Positions 1-22,600 of a stretch of DNA of 64,000 nucleotides are shown piece by piece (the first letter of the stretch is position 1; every line of letters starts with the position of its first letter). Position numbers and translations under genes: made by a program. This DNA is from Caprella mutica (Eukaryota; Arthropoda; Malacostraca; Amphipoda; Caprellidae): positions 186,001-250,000 of the forward strand of contig CANNZV010000421.1 of NCBI GenBank assembly GCA_947561585.1, in the 5' to 3' direction. A model generated the notes under the pieces. The model worked only from the letters and a program-made list of their open reading frames with translations, was not told the origin of the DNA and did no database searches.

Positions 1-235
1 AGACACTAGGTGCGGAATGTCTACTATTTTACTGGTGATGGTACTTCTCTTAGCGTACGGCGGGTTGAATTAATGGTTTACTGGGGTGATTAAGTACAGT
101 CGACACTAAAAGAATCTGACTACAAAGAAATATGCTTACCCACAAAAACAAGAGACTATTTTGTTACCAAATTAGAGATACAGGGTTTCTTTGCAGCTAT
201 AGGAGTTCTTGTAGCTAAAATTTAAATATTTAAAT

Positions 236-322
236 GGTCACTTGCCAAGGAATGTGACGAAAAGGGACACAAACACCGGTGACTTCACTCACGAATGGAA
301 GGGAAAAATGAAAAGGTGATAG
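236..322. mobile_element. Dispersed repeat fragment, inverted partner at 62622-62708; possible transposase relic
   Basis: This 87-bp piece is the reverse complement, with scattered mismatches, of 62622-62708 near the other end of the window. On the + strand it reads HLPRNVTKRDTNTGDF then THEWKGKMKR before a stop; the partner reads nearly the same. Preservation of one peptide-like frame suggests a decayed transposase. A piggyBac-type transposase is possible from the LP...K...W pattern, but that is a weak guess. Positions 1-235 are unique and unrecognised. Confidence 0.4.
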
Positions 323-500
323 CGAAGTATACTTGACCAATAACATTCAAATTGAACAATATATTCTTAAGCATAATCCTACAAAATTGCTACAAGTAGT
401 TCTAAAACTATATAAGCATGATAGCATTCCATAATCCAAATTACAACAGTTAGAACGTAAAGGAGCCTGATAGCTTCAATGACTATCAGCAATGACAATA

Positions 501-1303
501 TTGCCCCAATATGTGTTGCGATTTAGTAGCATTGCCAGCAGTTCAATCTACACGATTGCCCCAATATGTGTTACGATTTAGTAACATTGCCAGCAGTTCA
601 ATCTACACGATTGCCCCAATATGTGATACGATTTAGTAACATTGCCAGCAATTCAATCTACACGATTGCCCCAATATGTGTTACGATTTAGTAACATTGC
701 CAGCAGTTCAATCAACACGATTGCCCCAATATGTGTTGCGATTTAGTAACATTGCCAGCAGTTCAATCTACACGATTGCCCCAATATGTGATACGATTTA
801 GTAACATTGCCAGCAGTTCAATCTACACGATTGCCCCAATATGTGTTACGATTTAGTAACATTGCCAGCAGTTCAATCTACACGATTGCCCCAATATGTG
901 TTACGATTTAGTAACATTGCCAGCAATTCAATCTACACGATTGCCCCAATATGTGATACGATTTAGTAACATTGCCAGCAGTTCAATCTACACGATTGCC
1001 CCAATATGTGTTACGATTTAGTAACATTGCCAGCAGTTCAATCTACACGATTGCCCCAATATGTGTTACGATTTAGTAACATTGCCAGCAGTTCAATCTA
1101 CACGATTGCCCCAATATGTGTTACGATTTAGTAACATTGCCAGCAGTTCAATCTACACGATTGCCCCAATATGGGTTGCGATTTAGTAACATTGCCAGCA
1201 GTTCAATCTACACGATTGCCCCAATATGTGTTACGATTTAGTAACATTGCCAGCAGTTCAATCTACACGATTGCCCCAATATGGGTTGCGATTTAGTAAC
1301 ATT
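501..1303. repeat. 55-bp minisatellite, about 14.6 copies
   Basis: The landmark TTGCCCCAATATGTG recurs exactly every 55 bp from 501 to 1271. Variants mark internal structure: a GATACG form occurs in the units starting 611, 776 and 941, spaced 165 bp, so part of the array duplicated as a three-unit block; a GGGTTGCG form occurs twice, 110 bp apart. Just upstream, 477-496 matches the 13-bp array at 39 kb. Confidence 0.95.
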
Positions 1304-2944
1304 CGATAGAGTCGTTGTGGGCCACAATTGTAAATGGGCCCCTTAACGCAGGGTGTGGTCGGGATTATCTTCATCAGAAGCCGCCACTTGGGCACCACCT
1401 CAACATCAACACCTGAACACATCTAATTTCTAAAAAAATAATGAAATCATCTTGTGAATCTCAGAATAGAAAATTAAATTAGCTACTTTATTGAATTTCT
1501 AAAGAAACAGATAATTAATTCCCAATAATTTAAATACATAGCATCAAACACATAAATAAATAACTATACATTAACTTTTAGATACTCTATAATATAGGCA
1601 ACTCATTCCCCAAGTAGGTGAAGTTGTTGAGGTTTCAGAGTGTAGAAGGCACTGCTAATGGCCTCAGTTAAAGAAGAGGCTACCTACTCCTCTTGATTTG
1701 GCAAATTAAGAGGCAAATCACACTGATAATTGCAGATTGGTGCTCTTAGGGCCAAGCAGAGGGAATCAGCACTGAGTGCCAACACTCATGCCATACAGAC
1801 ATCAACATGGGGTGTGTGATGAGTTAGCAAACAGGTACACATTTACGATCATAACAAACTATAATTTCATTTAGTTATTTCAATTTGTATTCATGATAAC
1901 GAGTTAAAATATATATTTTTTTTCAAATGATAGTAAATGTGGAATAGGTCGATTAATCGGAACTTACCCATACACGGAATAGGTATTTAAAGTACACTAT
2001 TATAAGGAGCTGAAATTAATTCACTTTAAATGTTAGCAAGATAAGTACATTGAAAATAATAATAGTGGTCTGGCCAGAGATAATCAATAGAGGCAAACCA
2101 GTGAATTCAGGTAGTAACATCTGACTCGCACTAATTGATGTAATAAAGGTTAATTAATTAGGCTAATAGTATGTAGATTGAGGAGTAACCATATGTGATC
2201 ACCACGATGTTCACCATGTGCTAAAGGGTAGACTTATTTCGATAGAGAGAATTATATTAGGTATTATATAGTACCGTCATACTTTAACTGCATCAACTAA
2301 CAGTTTATCAAATCGAATATCTAGTCACCTTTGAATATAAAAAATATTCAAACGAATAATAATAAATATTAATTATAAATATGAACCACATACTCTTGAT
2401 ATTTCCCTATGCTATTGCATAAAGACGATAGTTATTATAGGTTCAGCACATAACTTTAGTTGTCAAAAGGAGAAAGGGTCACTCAGTGAAACAAAATTTG
2501 GTATAGAAACTATAGCAAATAATTAAGCTGTTATTTCCATTAGAAAGTTTATAATAGGAGCATCTGGTGTCAGATCACTAGTAGGTGTGATGTCGTACAG
2601 AGAAGAGTAACAATTAACTGAAGGGATGTAAGGGACCTGCAATGAGAAATAAAATCTAAAAAATTAAACAACTTCCATTCAATGATGCACAAAACAACAT
2701 AAGAAAAGATATGCTAATGAATTAATAATTAAAGATCTTTTTTCAGCTCTATTTAATATAGCTTGTGCTTGAAAATAGTCAGCTGAAGTATTTCTCACCA
2801 GTTCAGCCAATGTTATAATAGAGTGCAATAATTAGTCCTAAAACAATAGAATAAACTAAAAGAAACAAAAACTAATATGTACAATAAATAAAATAAAACT
2901 AAAATAGAAGAAAAAGAATAAACTCAAAAAAAAAGGAAAATAAT
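1304..2944. other. Unique intergenic DNA with a GC-richer start
   Basis: About 1304-1425 is GC-richer than its surroundings (GTGGGCCACAATTG, then GGGCCCC) and directly abuts the 55-bp array; it may be a transposon end but I cannot classify it. The remainder is AT-rich, stop-dense in all frames, with no gene seen. Confidence 0.5.
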
Positions 2945-3057
2945 ATCAAAATGAAAATAAAGTCAAAATAAAAATAAGGTCAAAATGAAAATAAAGTCGA
3001 AATAAAAATAAAGTCAAAATGAAAATAAAGTCAAAATGAAAATAAAGTCAAAATAAA
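2945..3057. repeat. A-rich 17-bp tandem repeat, about 6 copies
   Basis: The unit AAAATGAAAATAAAGTC repeats with small changes; flanking A-rich sequence blends into it. No coding. Confidence 0.8.
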
Positions 3058-3457
3058 AGTAGTCAATAAATATAGAGATAAGGCAGAAAATATCAAGGAG
3101 AAATAGAAGGCAAGTATTAGACATAATAAGTCAGATTAAGAAATGAGTTGCTAAGAAGTGTCAGTAACAATCTAGCATATATAAATAGTATGTAAAATAA
3201 AGATATGAAATACAATAGTAATTTGAAAGGCTTATTTTGTGACAAACATCAAATGATATTATATTTATTTATAATAAAAGTAGATTGTAATAATTTAAAT
3301 ATAATGGTGTAAAATATAGAACAATCTAGTGGAAAAGTAACGCACTAAACGAGTAAAAATGACACACGTACGTCAATGCGAAGTGCGTTTAACCAATAGA
3401 TAATATTTCCAGAATTACACACCTATAAAGTAAAGTGACAATGTATCAGTTAAGCTG
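3058..3457. other. AT-rich spacer
   Basis: AT-rich unique DNA. An imperfect inverted pair, AACGCACT near 3339 and AGTGCGTT near 3383, is the only structure noticed. No gene seen. Confidence 0.4.
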
Positions 3458-3622
3458 CAGTGGTTCTTAAAGTATTTTTCTCGCACACCCCTTGCTTTTC
3501 TCAGGCACCCCCTGAGCATTGTATTGCATTGAAATAGATTGAAAAGATACAATTAGAATATACCTAGTAATTAACTATGATGTGAAAAAATAAAATTAAA
3601 AAGTAGGAAAATGAATGTAATA
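3458..3622 (-). mobile_element. Truncated copy of the hAT-like element at 53772-54333
   Basis: CAGTGGTTCTTAAA at 3458 followed by CTCGCACACCCCTTGC is the reverse complement of the right end of the 53772-54333 element, and similarity continues for about 165 bp, including the stretch GAGCATTGTATTGCATTG. The opposite terminus is not found within the next 1 kb, so this is a one-ended relic in the opposite orientation. Confidence 0.75.
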
Positions 3623-4727
3623 TTCTAGGAAACTCACGCATTTAAAAAATAAACTAAATTAAATTATTCGCCAAATATCATTAACATTATAAGAAACTAA
3701 CATTAATTCATTATCCAGATAAAGCAGTTGACTTCGCTAAAGAAGCTTTTAAAGGAGACACCTCTAGGAATTCTAATTCAGATAATAAAATTAGTTAGAT
3801 TAAAAGTTGTATAGCTCCATTCTAAATATAATATAGTTTATATTAAGAATATACACCTTTGCACTAACTCACTAAAATAAATATAGGATCTATATTTCAA
3901 TAGCTAAATACATATTTAAAACTGTAGCTACTATTTTATTCCCGAAAACATATACCTACCTATAGCTATCCACGATTGTGAGGGACAGATCAAACTTCAA
4001 AAAATCAAATATTAAAACTAAACACTATTTTATCACGAACTGATAATAAATTAAAGAAAATGAAACTTCCTAATCAACATCATTACCTAAGAAGTATCAA
4101 ATTTAGATAATAATAACAGCAACTGTAAAATTTTAAGGGATATATTAAAGTAAAGTAAGTTCTCAGCCCAAACAGACACAATCACTGAAACATGTGCAAT
4201 GTGAGTAGTAGAAAATACAACACTGACAAAAAGAAAACTAATTCAAAATAATGAAATATGAAGATTTAGAAAATATGTCTGATAAATTGTAAGGATAGAA
4301 GAAATGATTTGACGGCAAATAAGATTATACATCTATAGAGGAGGCTGCACTTTAAATAATACACATACTGAGGAATAGTTAAAAATAGTGGCAAACTATT
4401 ATTGCAAGCACTACTAACAACAGACAACATAAATGGCATAAAATAACTAAATTTGTGTTGGTAAATAACAGAAATGAATGAGACTTAGATCTATCTAAAC
4501 ACATCAAACTCTAACTAACCGAATATTAGTTTCAGTGTGAAGACTTTTCATTCATAATATTTTAATAAGATGAATATATCGAAAAGAGATATGGTGAATA
4601 AAGGTTAGGACGAGAGTGAATTAATCAAATTATTGAGTCAACTGTGGATAGACTTTACTTGATTAGCTACTTAAATTTACATACAAAATAGCAATAAATT
4701 TGTTGATAGATTGCTGAATATAAAATT
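3623..4727. other. AT-rich intergenic DNA
   Basis: Stop-dense in all frames. No repeat, gene or RNA recognised. Confidence 0.4.
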
Positions 4728-7381
4728 CAGAGAAAAGAGTCACTGTGATGATGTACTGTCAGAGAAAAGAGTCACTGTGATGATGTACTATCAGAGAAAA
4801 GAGTCACTGTGATGATGTACTGTCAGAGGAAAGAGTCACTGTGATGATGTACTATCAGAGAAAAAAGTCACTGTGATGATGTACTATCAGAGAAAAGAGT
4901 CACTGAGATGATGTACTATCAGAGAAAAGAGTCACTGTGATGATGTACTATCAGAAAAAAGAGTTACTGTAATGATGTACTATCAGAGAAAAGAGTCACT
5001 GTGATGATGTACTATCAGAGAAAAGAGTTACTGTAATGATGTACTATCAGAGAAAAGAGTCACTGTGATGATGTACTATCAGAGAAAAGAGTCACTGTGA
5101 TGATGTACTATCAGAGAAAAGAGTCACTGTGATGATGTACTATCAGAGAAAAGAGTCACTGTGATTGATGTACTATCAGAGAAAAGAGTCACTGTGATTG
5201 ATGTACTATCAGAGAAAAGAGTCACTGTGATGATGTACTATCAGAATAAATAGTCACTGTGATGATGTACAATCAGAATAAATAGTCACTATGATGATGT
5301 ACTATCAGAGAAAAGAGTCAATGAAATGATATACTATCAGAGAAAAGAGTCACTGTGATGATGTACTATCAGAGAAAAGAGTCAATGTGATTGATGTACT
5401 ATCAGAGAAAAGAGTCACTGTGATGATGTACTATCAGAATAAATAGTCACTGTGATGATGTACAATCAGAATAAATAGTCACTATGATGATGTACTATCA
5501 GAGAAAAGAGTCAATGAAATGATATACTATCAGAGAAAAGAGTCACTGTGATGATGTACTATCAGAATAAATAGTCACTGTGATGATGTATTATCAGAAT
5601 AAATGGTCACTGTGATGATGTACTATCAGAGAAAAGAGTCACTGAGATGATATACTATCAGAGAAAAGAAATACTGTGATTGATGTACTATCAGAGAAAA
5701 GAGTCACTGCGATGATGTACTATCAGAGGAAAGAGTCACTGTGATGATGTACTATCAGAGAAAAGAGTCACTGTGATGATGTACTATCAGAGAAAAGAGT
5801 CACTGTGATGATGTACTATCAGAGAAAAGAGTCACTGTGATTGATGTACTATCAGAGAAAAGAGTCACTGTGATTGATGTACTATCAGAGAAAAGAGTCA
5901 CTGTGATTGATGTACCATCAGAATAAATAGTCACTGTGATGATGTACAATCAGAATAAATAGTCACTGTGATGATGTACTATCAGAGAAAAGAGTCAATG
6001 AGATGATATACTATCAGAGAAAAGAGTCACTGTGATGATGTACTATCAGAATAAATAGTCACTGTGATGATGTATTATCAGAATAAATAGTCACTGTGAT
6101 GATGTACTATCAGAGAAAAGAGTCACTGAGATGATGTACTATCAGAGGAAAGAGTCACTGTGATGATGTACTATCAGAGAAAAGAGTCACTGTGATGATG
6201 TACTATCAGAGGAAAGAGTCACTGTGATGATGTACTATCAGAGAAAAGAGTCACTGTGATGATGTACTATCAGAGAAAAGAGTCACTGTGATGATGTACT
6301 ATCAGAGAAAAGAGTCACTGTGATTGATGTACTATCAGAGAAAAGAGTCACTGTGATTGATGTACTATCAGAGAAAAGAGTCACTGTGATTGATGTACTA
6401 TCAGAATAAATAGTCACTGTGATGATGTATTATCAGAATAAATAGTCACTGTGATGATGTACTATCAGAGAAAAGAGTCAATGAGATGATATACTATCAG
6501 AGAAAAGAGTCACTGTGATGATGTACTATCAGAATAAATAGTCACTGTGATGATGTATTATCAGAATAAATAGTCACTGTGATGATGTACTATCAGAGAA
6601 AAGAAATACTGTGATTGATGTACTATCAGAGAAAAGAGTCACTGTGATTATGTACTATCAGAGGAAAGAGTCACTGTGATGATGTACTATCAGAGAAAAG
6701 AGTCACTGTGATGATGTACTATCAGAGAAAAGAGTCACTGTGATGATGTACTATCAGAGAAAAGAGTCACTGTGATGATGTACTATCAGAGAAAAGAGTC
6801 ACTGTGATGATGTACTATCAGAGAAAAGAGTCACTGTGATGATGTACTATCAGAGGAAAGAGTCACTGTGATGATGTACTATCAGAGGAAAGAGTCACTG
6901 TGATGATGTACTATCAGAGAAAAGAGTCACTGTGATGATGTACTATCAGAGAAAAGAGTCACTGTGATGATGTACTATCAGAGAAAAGAGTCAATGTGAT
7001 GATGTACTATCAGAGAAAAGAGTCACTGTGATGATGTACTATCAGAGAAAAGGTAAAGAGTCACTGTGATGATGTACTATCAGAGAAAAGAGTCACTGTG
7101 ATGATGTACTATCAGAGAAAAGACTCACTGTGATGATGTACAATCAAAGGAAAGAGTCACTGTGATGATGTACTATCAGAGAAAAGAGTCACTGTGATGG
7201 TGTACTATCAGAGAAAAGAGTTACTGTGATGATGTACTATCAGAGAAAAGAGTCACTGTGATGATGTACTATCAGAGAAAAGAGTCACTGTGATGATGTA
7301 CTATCAGAGGAAAGAGTCACTGTGTTGATGTACTATCAGAGAAAAGAGTCACTGTGATGATGTACTATCAAAGAAAAGACA
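4728..7381. repeat. 32-bp minisatellite, about 83 copies
   Basis: Unit built of GAGTCACTGTGATGATG and TACTATCAGAGAAAA, 32 bp, with 33-bp variants containing GATTGATG. Variant units are not random: a TACAATCAGAATAAAT unit at 5268 recurs at 5461, 193 bp away, inside a copied block, and similar blocks reappear near 5945 and 6430. This shows repeated unequal exchange of multi-unit segments. No long open frame survives on either strand. Confidence 0.95.
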
Positions 7382-7389
7382 CTCACAGA

Positions 7390-7560
7390 AATTCTAATTT
7401 TCTATTATTTTTAAATCTTACTAATTTGTCGTCGTGTACCCAGACCTATTTTAAAATATCTACAATCATTACAGTGAGGAAAGTGTCTCTTTGGTAGTGA
7501 GAAATTAGTAAACTGTGAAAAAGCATTATAGTTTCCCTTTTGTTTGACTGTACATTAGTG
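7390..7560 (+). repeat. Dispersed repeat, same-strand partner at 43498-43672
   Basis: Aligns by eye to 43498-43672: shared words include TCGTGTACCCA, ATTTTAAAA, AACTGTGAA and CATTATAG in the same order and spacing, with many differences. No terminal repeats or coding seen; an old unclassified interspersed element. Confidence 0.6.
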
Positions 7561-8039
7561 CCATTATGTGGTTATGAGTTACATATTCTGTGTGCATTGC
7601 TATTCCACAGTGTGTACCAAGTGGTGTGCACTAGTAACAGAAAGAGAAGACTTGAGAGATTGCAGGAAATATACAGGAAAAATATCCACATGGTAGTAGG
7701 ATGTTAATTTAGCATCAATTTGTAACCTAATTTTAGCATCTTATAGACAATATCTAACAATTTAGCTACAATATCTTAATCAAAAACTTTTCATGGAAAT
7801 AATACGCAAACAGCATCAACAACATTTATTCCAAAGATAACCGTATGGCAATGTGTGGAAAACCTCGTGATAACAGAGCAAATAGCGAGAATATTTGTTG
7901 TGGTTGTGAGAGAATATCGACAAGTTAGATAAGGAATATTGGACAGCTAGCGTGGTGACAGTGTTTTTGCTTTCGAAACTCAAGGAATGAACGCAGTGAA
8001 GACAGAGGCAATTTAAAGTCAGTGTGGGTGAGGTAAATG
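7561..8039. other. Unique DNA upstream of the Hmx promoter region
   Basis: Moderately AT-rich, no tandem repeat, no convincing coding. It may hold part of the Hmx promoter or an unseen 5' exon. Confidence 0.3.
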
Positions 8040-8759
8040 CATCCTGACAGCCATCTATATCCCACTCATGAATAATTCAAAGCGGCGCTATCCAATCGAG
8101 CACAGCGTCACTTGTTTTGCTAAGCATGTAAAAGAGTGCCACTGAGTCCAAGGAACGCACTTACGGACACCCAATTACCTCGTGCTCTCTCCACCAATCA
8201 CAGCCCTCATCCTTCTCCAGAGGTTACAGTCAGCCAATCACAACAATGGAGTAGCTCGGGTAGGACACGCCCTCAATCACTACCGACAGCGAATCGGCAG
8301 GCAATGATTTCCGGCAAATTTGTGATCGGGAACAGCAGTCACTGCGATAAATACCAACTTAAACGGGAGGAAATATATTTCAAAATAGTGAAGATAAAGC
8401 AGTAGAAATGTAAATAGTAAATAAATGATTACGAGCACTCCATGCACCAAATGAAGCAGGCGAGCCTAGTTGCTAAGTTTCCCTAAGTTTCCAGTCTCAT
8501 GAAGAATAAGGGTAGTTAAGGGGGCGGAGCATGTGGTGCATAGGAGGACCAAGTTCCAGTGTTCGGTAATGGTGAGATGTTCGAATAGCGAGTACAGCCA
8601 TTGGTCAAAGTGTACTGGCTAAGTAAACACCGAGTGCATATCGCAGAGCACTGTGGCACAACACGTGGTAAAGTGAACGTGAAGAAGTGTAGTGTGATTA
8701 GTGAAAATATCAACTATTGTGATCAATTCAATAACATTGTAGTAAAGCATTGCAGTAAA
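8040..8759 (+). promoter_or_regulatory. Probable Hmx promoter and 5' leader
   Basis: A GC-richer block directly upstream of the start codon. Seen: CCAAT motifs near 8094, 8195 and 8234, and an inverted one (ATTGG) near 8600; the first 450 bp otherwise holds short open frames without recognisable protein similarity. Short upstream ORFs begin at ATG 8531 (ends 8569), 8569 (ends 8622) and 8577 (ends 8588). The final 150 bp, rich in GTG and AAGTG words, reads like an insect 5' UTR. No TATA box is placed with confidence and the transcription start is not located. Confidence 0.45.
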
Positions 8760-18966
<10,207 letters not shown>

Positions 18967-19640
18967 CTCTCAAAAAGTGAAAGTACTGGAACAACTTTTC
19001 CTGTCTTTATTGGATGCTAAAAGAACAGGATATCAATATTTAATTGGGCATAACTCAACTGTAAATAATATACCGATTTATAACTTAATTTTTGTACATA
19101 CGTAGGATAGTAATTGTAATTATTCGCACCAAAGATATTGTTTGTTTTAAATTTTTATTGACTAGTTATGCATAATCGATGTAAATATAATATGCTTTAT
19201 AAGCTCGTATATAACTCCATATAGGTATATGAATAAATTTTGTACAGCGACATATTGTCCGAACATTCCACTATTTGATAGAACTAGTCTTTCTAGCTTA
19301 TAATATAGTCTTTATGAATACTATTGAGAAGCAGTAACTGATTTACGATTGTGTGTACAATATTTCGACATTGATGTTAAATGTCATTTTACTAAATCAA
19401 TAGTAACTGACTGAATTAATAACTGAAAGTTTCTGTTTGTAGATCAAGGTCAGTAACTTAATTTATTTTGTTATAGTTATGCCTATAATGTCAGTTAGTT
19501 TTTTTTTGTGCACCTACTTATAAATTATATTATCAGTTCTGTGTAATATATTTTATACGAACGAGAATAAGAATATACAATACAATATTTTATTTGAAAT
19601 AAAACTTTTAGTAATTTAAAGTTAGAAAAATAAATAGCAC
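18967..19640 (+). other. Probable Hmx 3' UTR with polyadenylation signals
   Basis: AT-rich sequence directly after the Hmx stop codon. AATAAA hexamers occur at 19232, 19598 and 19629. The first is followed about 20 bp later by a T/G-containing stretch and would give a 3' UTR of about 290 nt; the later pair would give about 650 nt. Which is used cannot be told from sequence. Confidence 0.4.
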
Positions 19641-22600
19641 AATTGTTTTTTTAGAAAGACTATAAAAAAACTAACTGTAACTAATTAAGATATTTCAATT
19701 TACCTTCTGAAATGATAACTAGGAACCATCTTTCATATTATGACTGCTTGTAACTTTTATTATAGCATTTTTTTCAAAAAGTTTATTGCCAATTTCACCC
19801 TTTATGGAATATAATAAGCTAAATTAACAATTTAACTTGGGAAATAGTGATTAGTTTCTTAAATAACAACTTGTAGAAAATTATATTTTGAATATGGATA
19901 TGAAAGCAAATTAATTGACTCAAAAGTGCCATACTATGAAACATGAGTAAAATTTTATAGTAGGTATACACTGATTTAATTTCATTTATTACCTAGCCTA
20001 TTGATTCTTTCAAATATACAGCATATATAGCCTAAATTGTAATAGGTACTAAAGTATGAACAGCATAAATATTGTTCATACGGTACCTAGCTATCGGTTT
20101 GTGTTTAATTTCTAGAAAAATCAACAAGTAGCTGTACCTATTGCTAATTTATGTTGTACCTACCTAGTCAGTACATAATTATTCACCAATAGTGTAACAC
20201 TACCCATCAAATGATCAATTGCCATTTGAAAAACTAGGCTGAGTTAATTGGAGCACAATGTTAGGATCAGACATGTTAATGGTTTAATATTTAAATCGCC
20301 AGTAATTACTACTGAAGATAGAAAGAAGTTTCCGTAAAAGTATAACTAAAGATACTAGCTACCTAGTGATCGAACTTACATTTTTCAAACGACTACCTAC
20401 CTAATCAATAATTTCATACAATAAAGCCACTTTCGCAATGCTATTAATGTTAAATAATGATTGAATGTATTTACTTTTAGATACTCATTCACTCAACTAG
20501 TCATAAAAACTAATTCTCATGTTGATACTAAAGAACTACCTTTCACCTTTACTTAGCTACATTTCAAAGAAAATCTGACGCCATATTGAAACAGGTGTAC
20601 CACATGTTCCAAATTACCTAGATTTATAAATATATATACACTTTTATTTACAATGAAATTATTATCAAATTTAAAAATAAATTCTTCTCTAATCTATTAA
20701 TTGTCTGATAAAACGAGGGCCAAAGTTTCCAATGGCTATCATACCTAACACAAAAATTAGTGGGAAATATTTTTCAGTGTAGGTATTTACCTACATTTCA
20801 AATTTTAATATTTCGTATTACAAATATTTATGGAACCCGCTTAGAAAATTATTGATTGCATTTTTACTATTATCTACATTTCTAGGAATAGATAGATAGT
20901 AGAAATATATATAGTAGTAGATGCAATCAGGGTTGCCAATTGCTCCAAACAAAATGATCATTGATTTCCCATAAATCACCACATATGAACTGAGAGAGTG
21001 GACGATCGATTTTTCTCATAAGATTTTGCGAAAGTAATCTAGAAATCTTGGTCACTGTCTTATTCAGTCAATAACATTTAAATACTTTTTTTCAATTAGA
21101 GCACAAAAGAAGAATATTGAAAGAAAATAAAATAAGCAATGGTCTTCTTATATTATATACATTGGGATTGTGAAAATAATTTGAGATTAAGCTTCCTGTG
21201 TGAAAAAGTTTTTCTGACGTTACCCTCCCTACTGGCTATTTTTAATCAAACCTTATTTCAAAGTTTGTTTTGATTAGTTATGGATGTGCAGCTTAAGATA
21301 GATTGATTCAGTTCTGTCATATAAATATGATGATACATATACATAGAAATAATTTATAGAAGAATTATTATGTGCCAATTAATATTTCTGTAGAATTATT
21401 GTATATATGAACGTTTAACAATAATATAGAGAGCACAACATATCGAATAAAATCTACAATGTAAATAGAATAATTTTCTTAATGAAAATACAATTAGAAA
21501 TAAATACTCATTGTTCTATCGATATTTCAAATGAATAAATGTTTAAAATAAAGCGCAGTGGTTTGTTTCCCCAACAGTATGTCTTTAATGTTGTTAATTT
21601 CCTACCTAATCTCTGTGTAAGAAGTAAATGACGCATGTAATCCCTTTAAGACAGGCCCATTGGAATTAGAAACTACCTACCTATGCTCAATGAAGTGAAC
21701 ATGTTCTACTTCTAAAATTAGTGTCAGAGTAATTAACATCAAGGATGACTCTATGTCTATAACAAATAATTCCCACGGAACGAATAGTTTTCACGAAAGA
21801 GATATTAAAATTCATAGAGTAAATAGTTTCTTGATTACCTTCCCAATCTGAAATACTAAGATTTATAAGCTACAAATTGCCTATATTCTATATAGAACCA
21901 TGAACACCAGCATTAGTTTGTTAGGTTTTGTGCAGTTTCACCAAGAAGAGTTTTTCGACTAACTTTAACTTTAGTTTTTATTGGCTCTTTATTAATTTTC
22001 AAATTAGGTAGGTAGGTATCGAAGTTACAAGTGATGTAAAGGAATGCGTCAACTGGAATTAAGCAATAGCATCCCACATAGAAAGACGAGTAAAATGGTC
22101 ATGAGAACGTAGGTATCGGCATTTAATATTGTATATAGGTTCATTAGACGGTGAAGAATTGTTCTGACATGGCTAGGCATAACACTATTTGATTAGATTT
22201 ATAAAATCATATCTTTATTACATTAGGGACTTGCAAGATATGCTACAGAAATTTATATAGCTGACCAAAAGAGAAGTTTGGTCAAAATTACTCAAAAAGC
22301 TTACCGAATGTAGGAAAAGATTAATGAATTTAGTTGATATCACCTTTGTAAGCAATCACAGATAAATTATTTCAAACCATTTTATATCAACTGTAATTCA
22401 ATGCCATGGACCACAAGCAAGCATTTTTCACTGACTATAGATAATTTTGTATCATGAGAGCAATTATTTAAACTTCTTGAATTTGACAATTCCTATATAC
22501 GTTCCACCAGAGTTCAGCAACAGTGTTCACAAATACAAAAGAAAGCAGTTATATATTTCCTTTTTGAAACTGCTCCCCAGATGGAAGAGTTTATAGATTA

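Noticed and set aside
501..1303. CRISPR-like regular array
   Set aside because: The 55-bp units are head-to-tail without unique spacers, and the genome is eukaryotic.
8136..8405. 89-codon + strand ORF upstream of Hmx
   Set aside because: No ATG at its start, no recognised similarity; better explained as promoter or leader.
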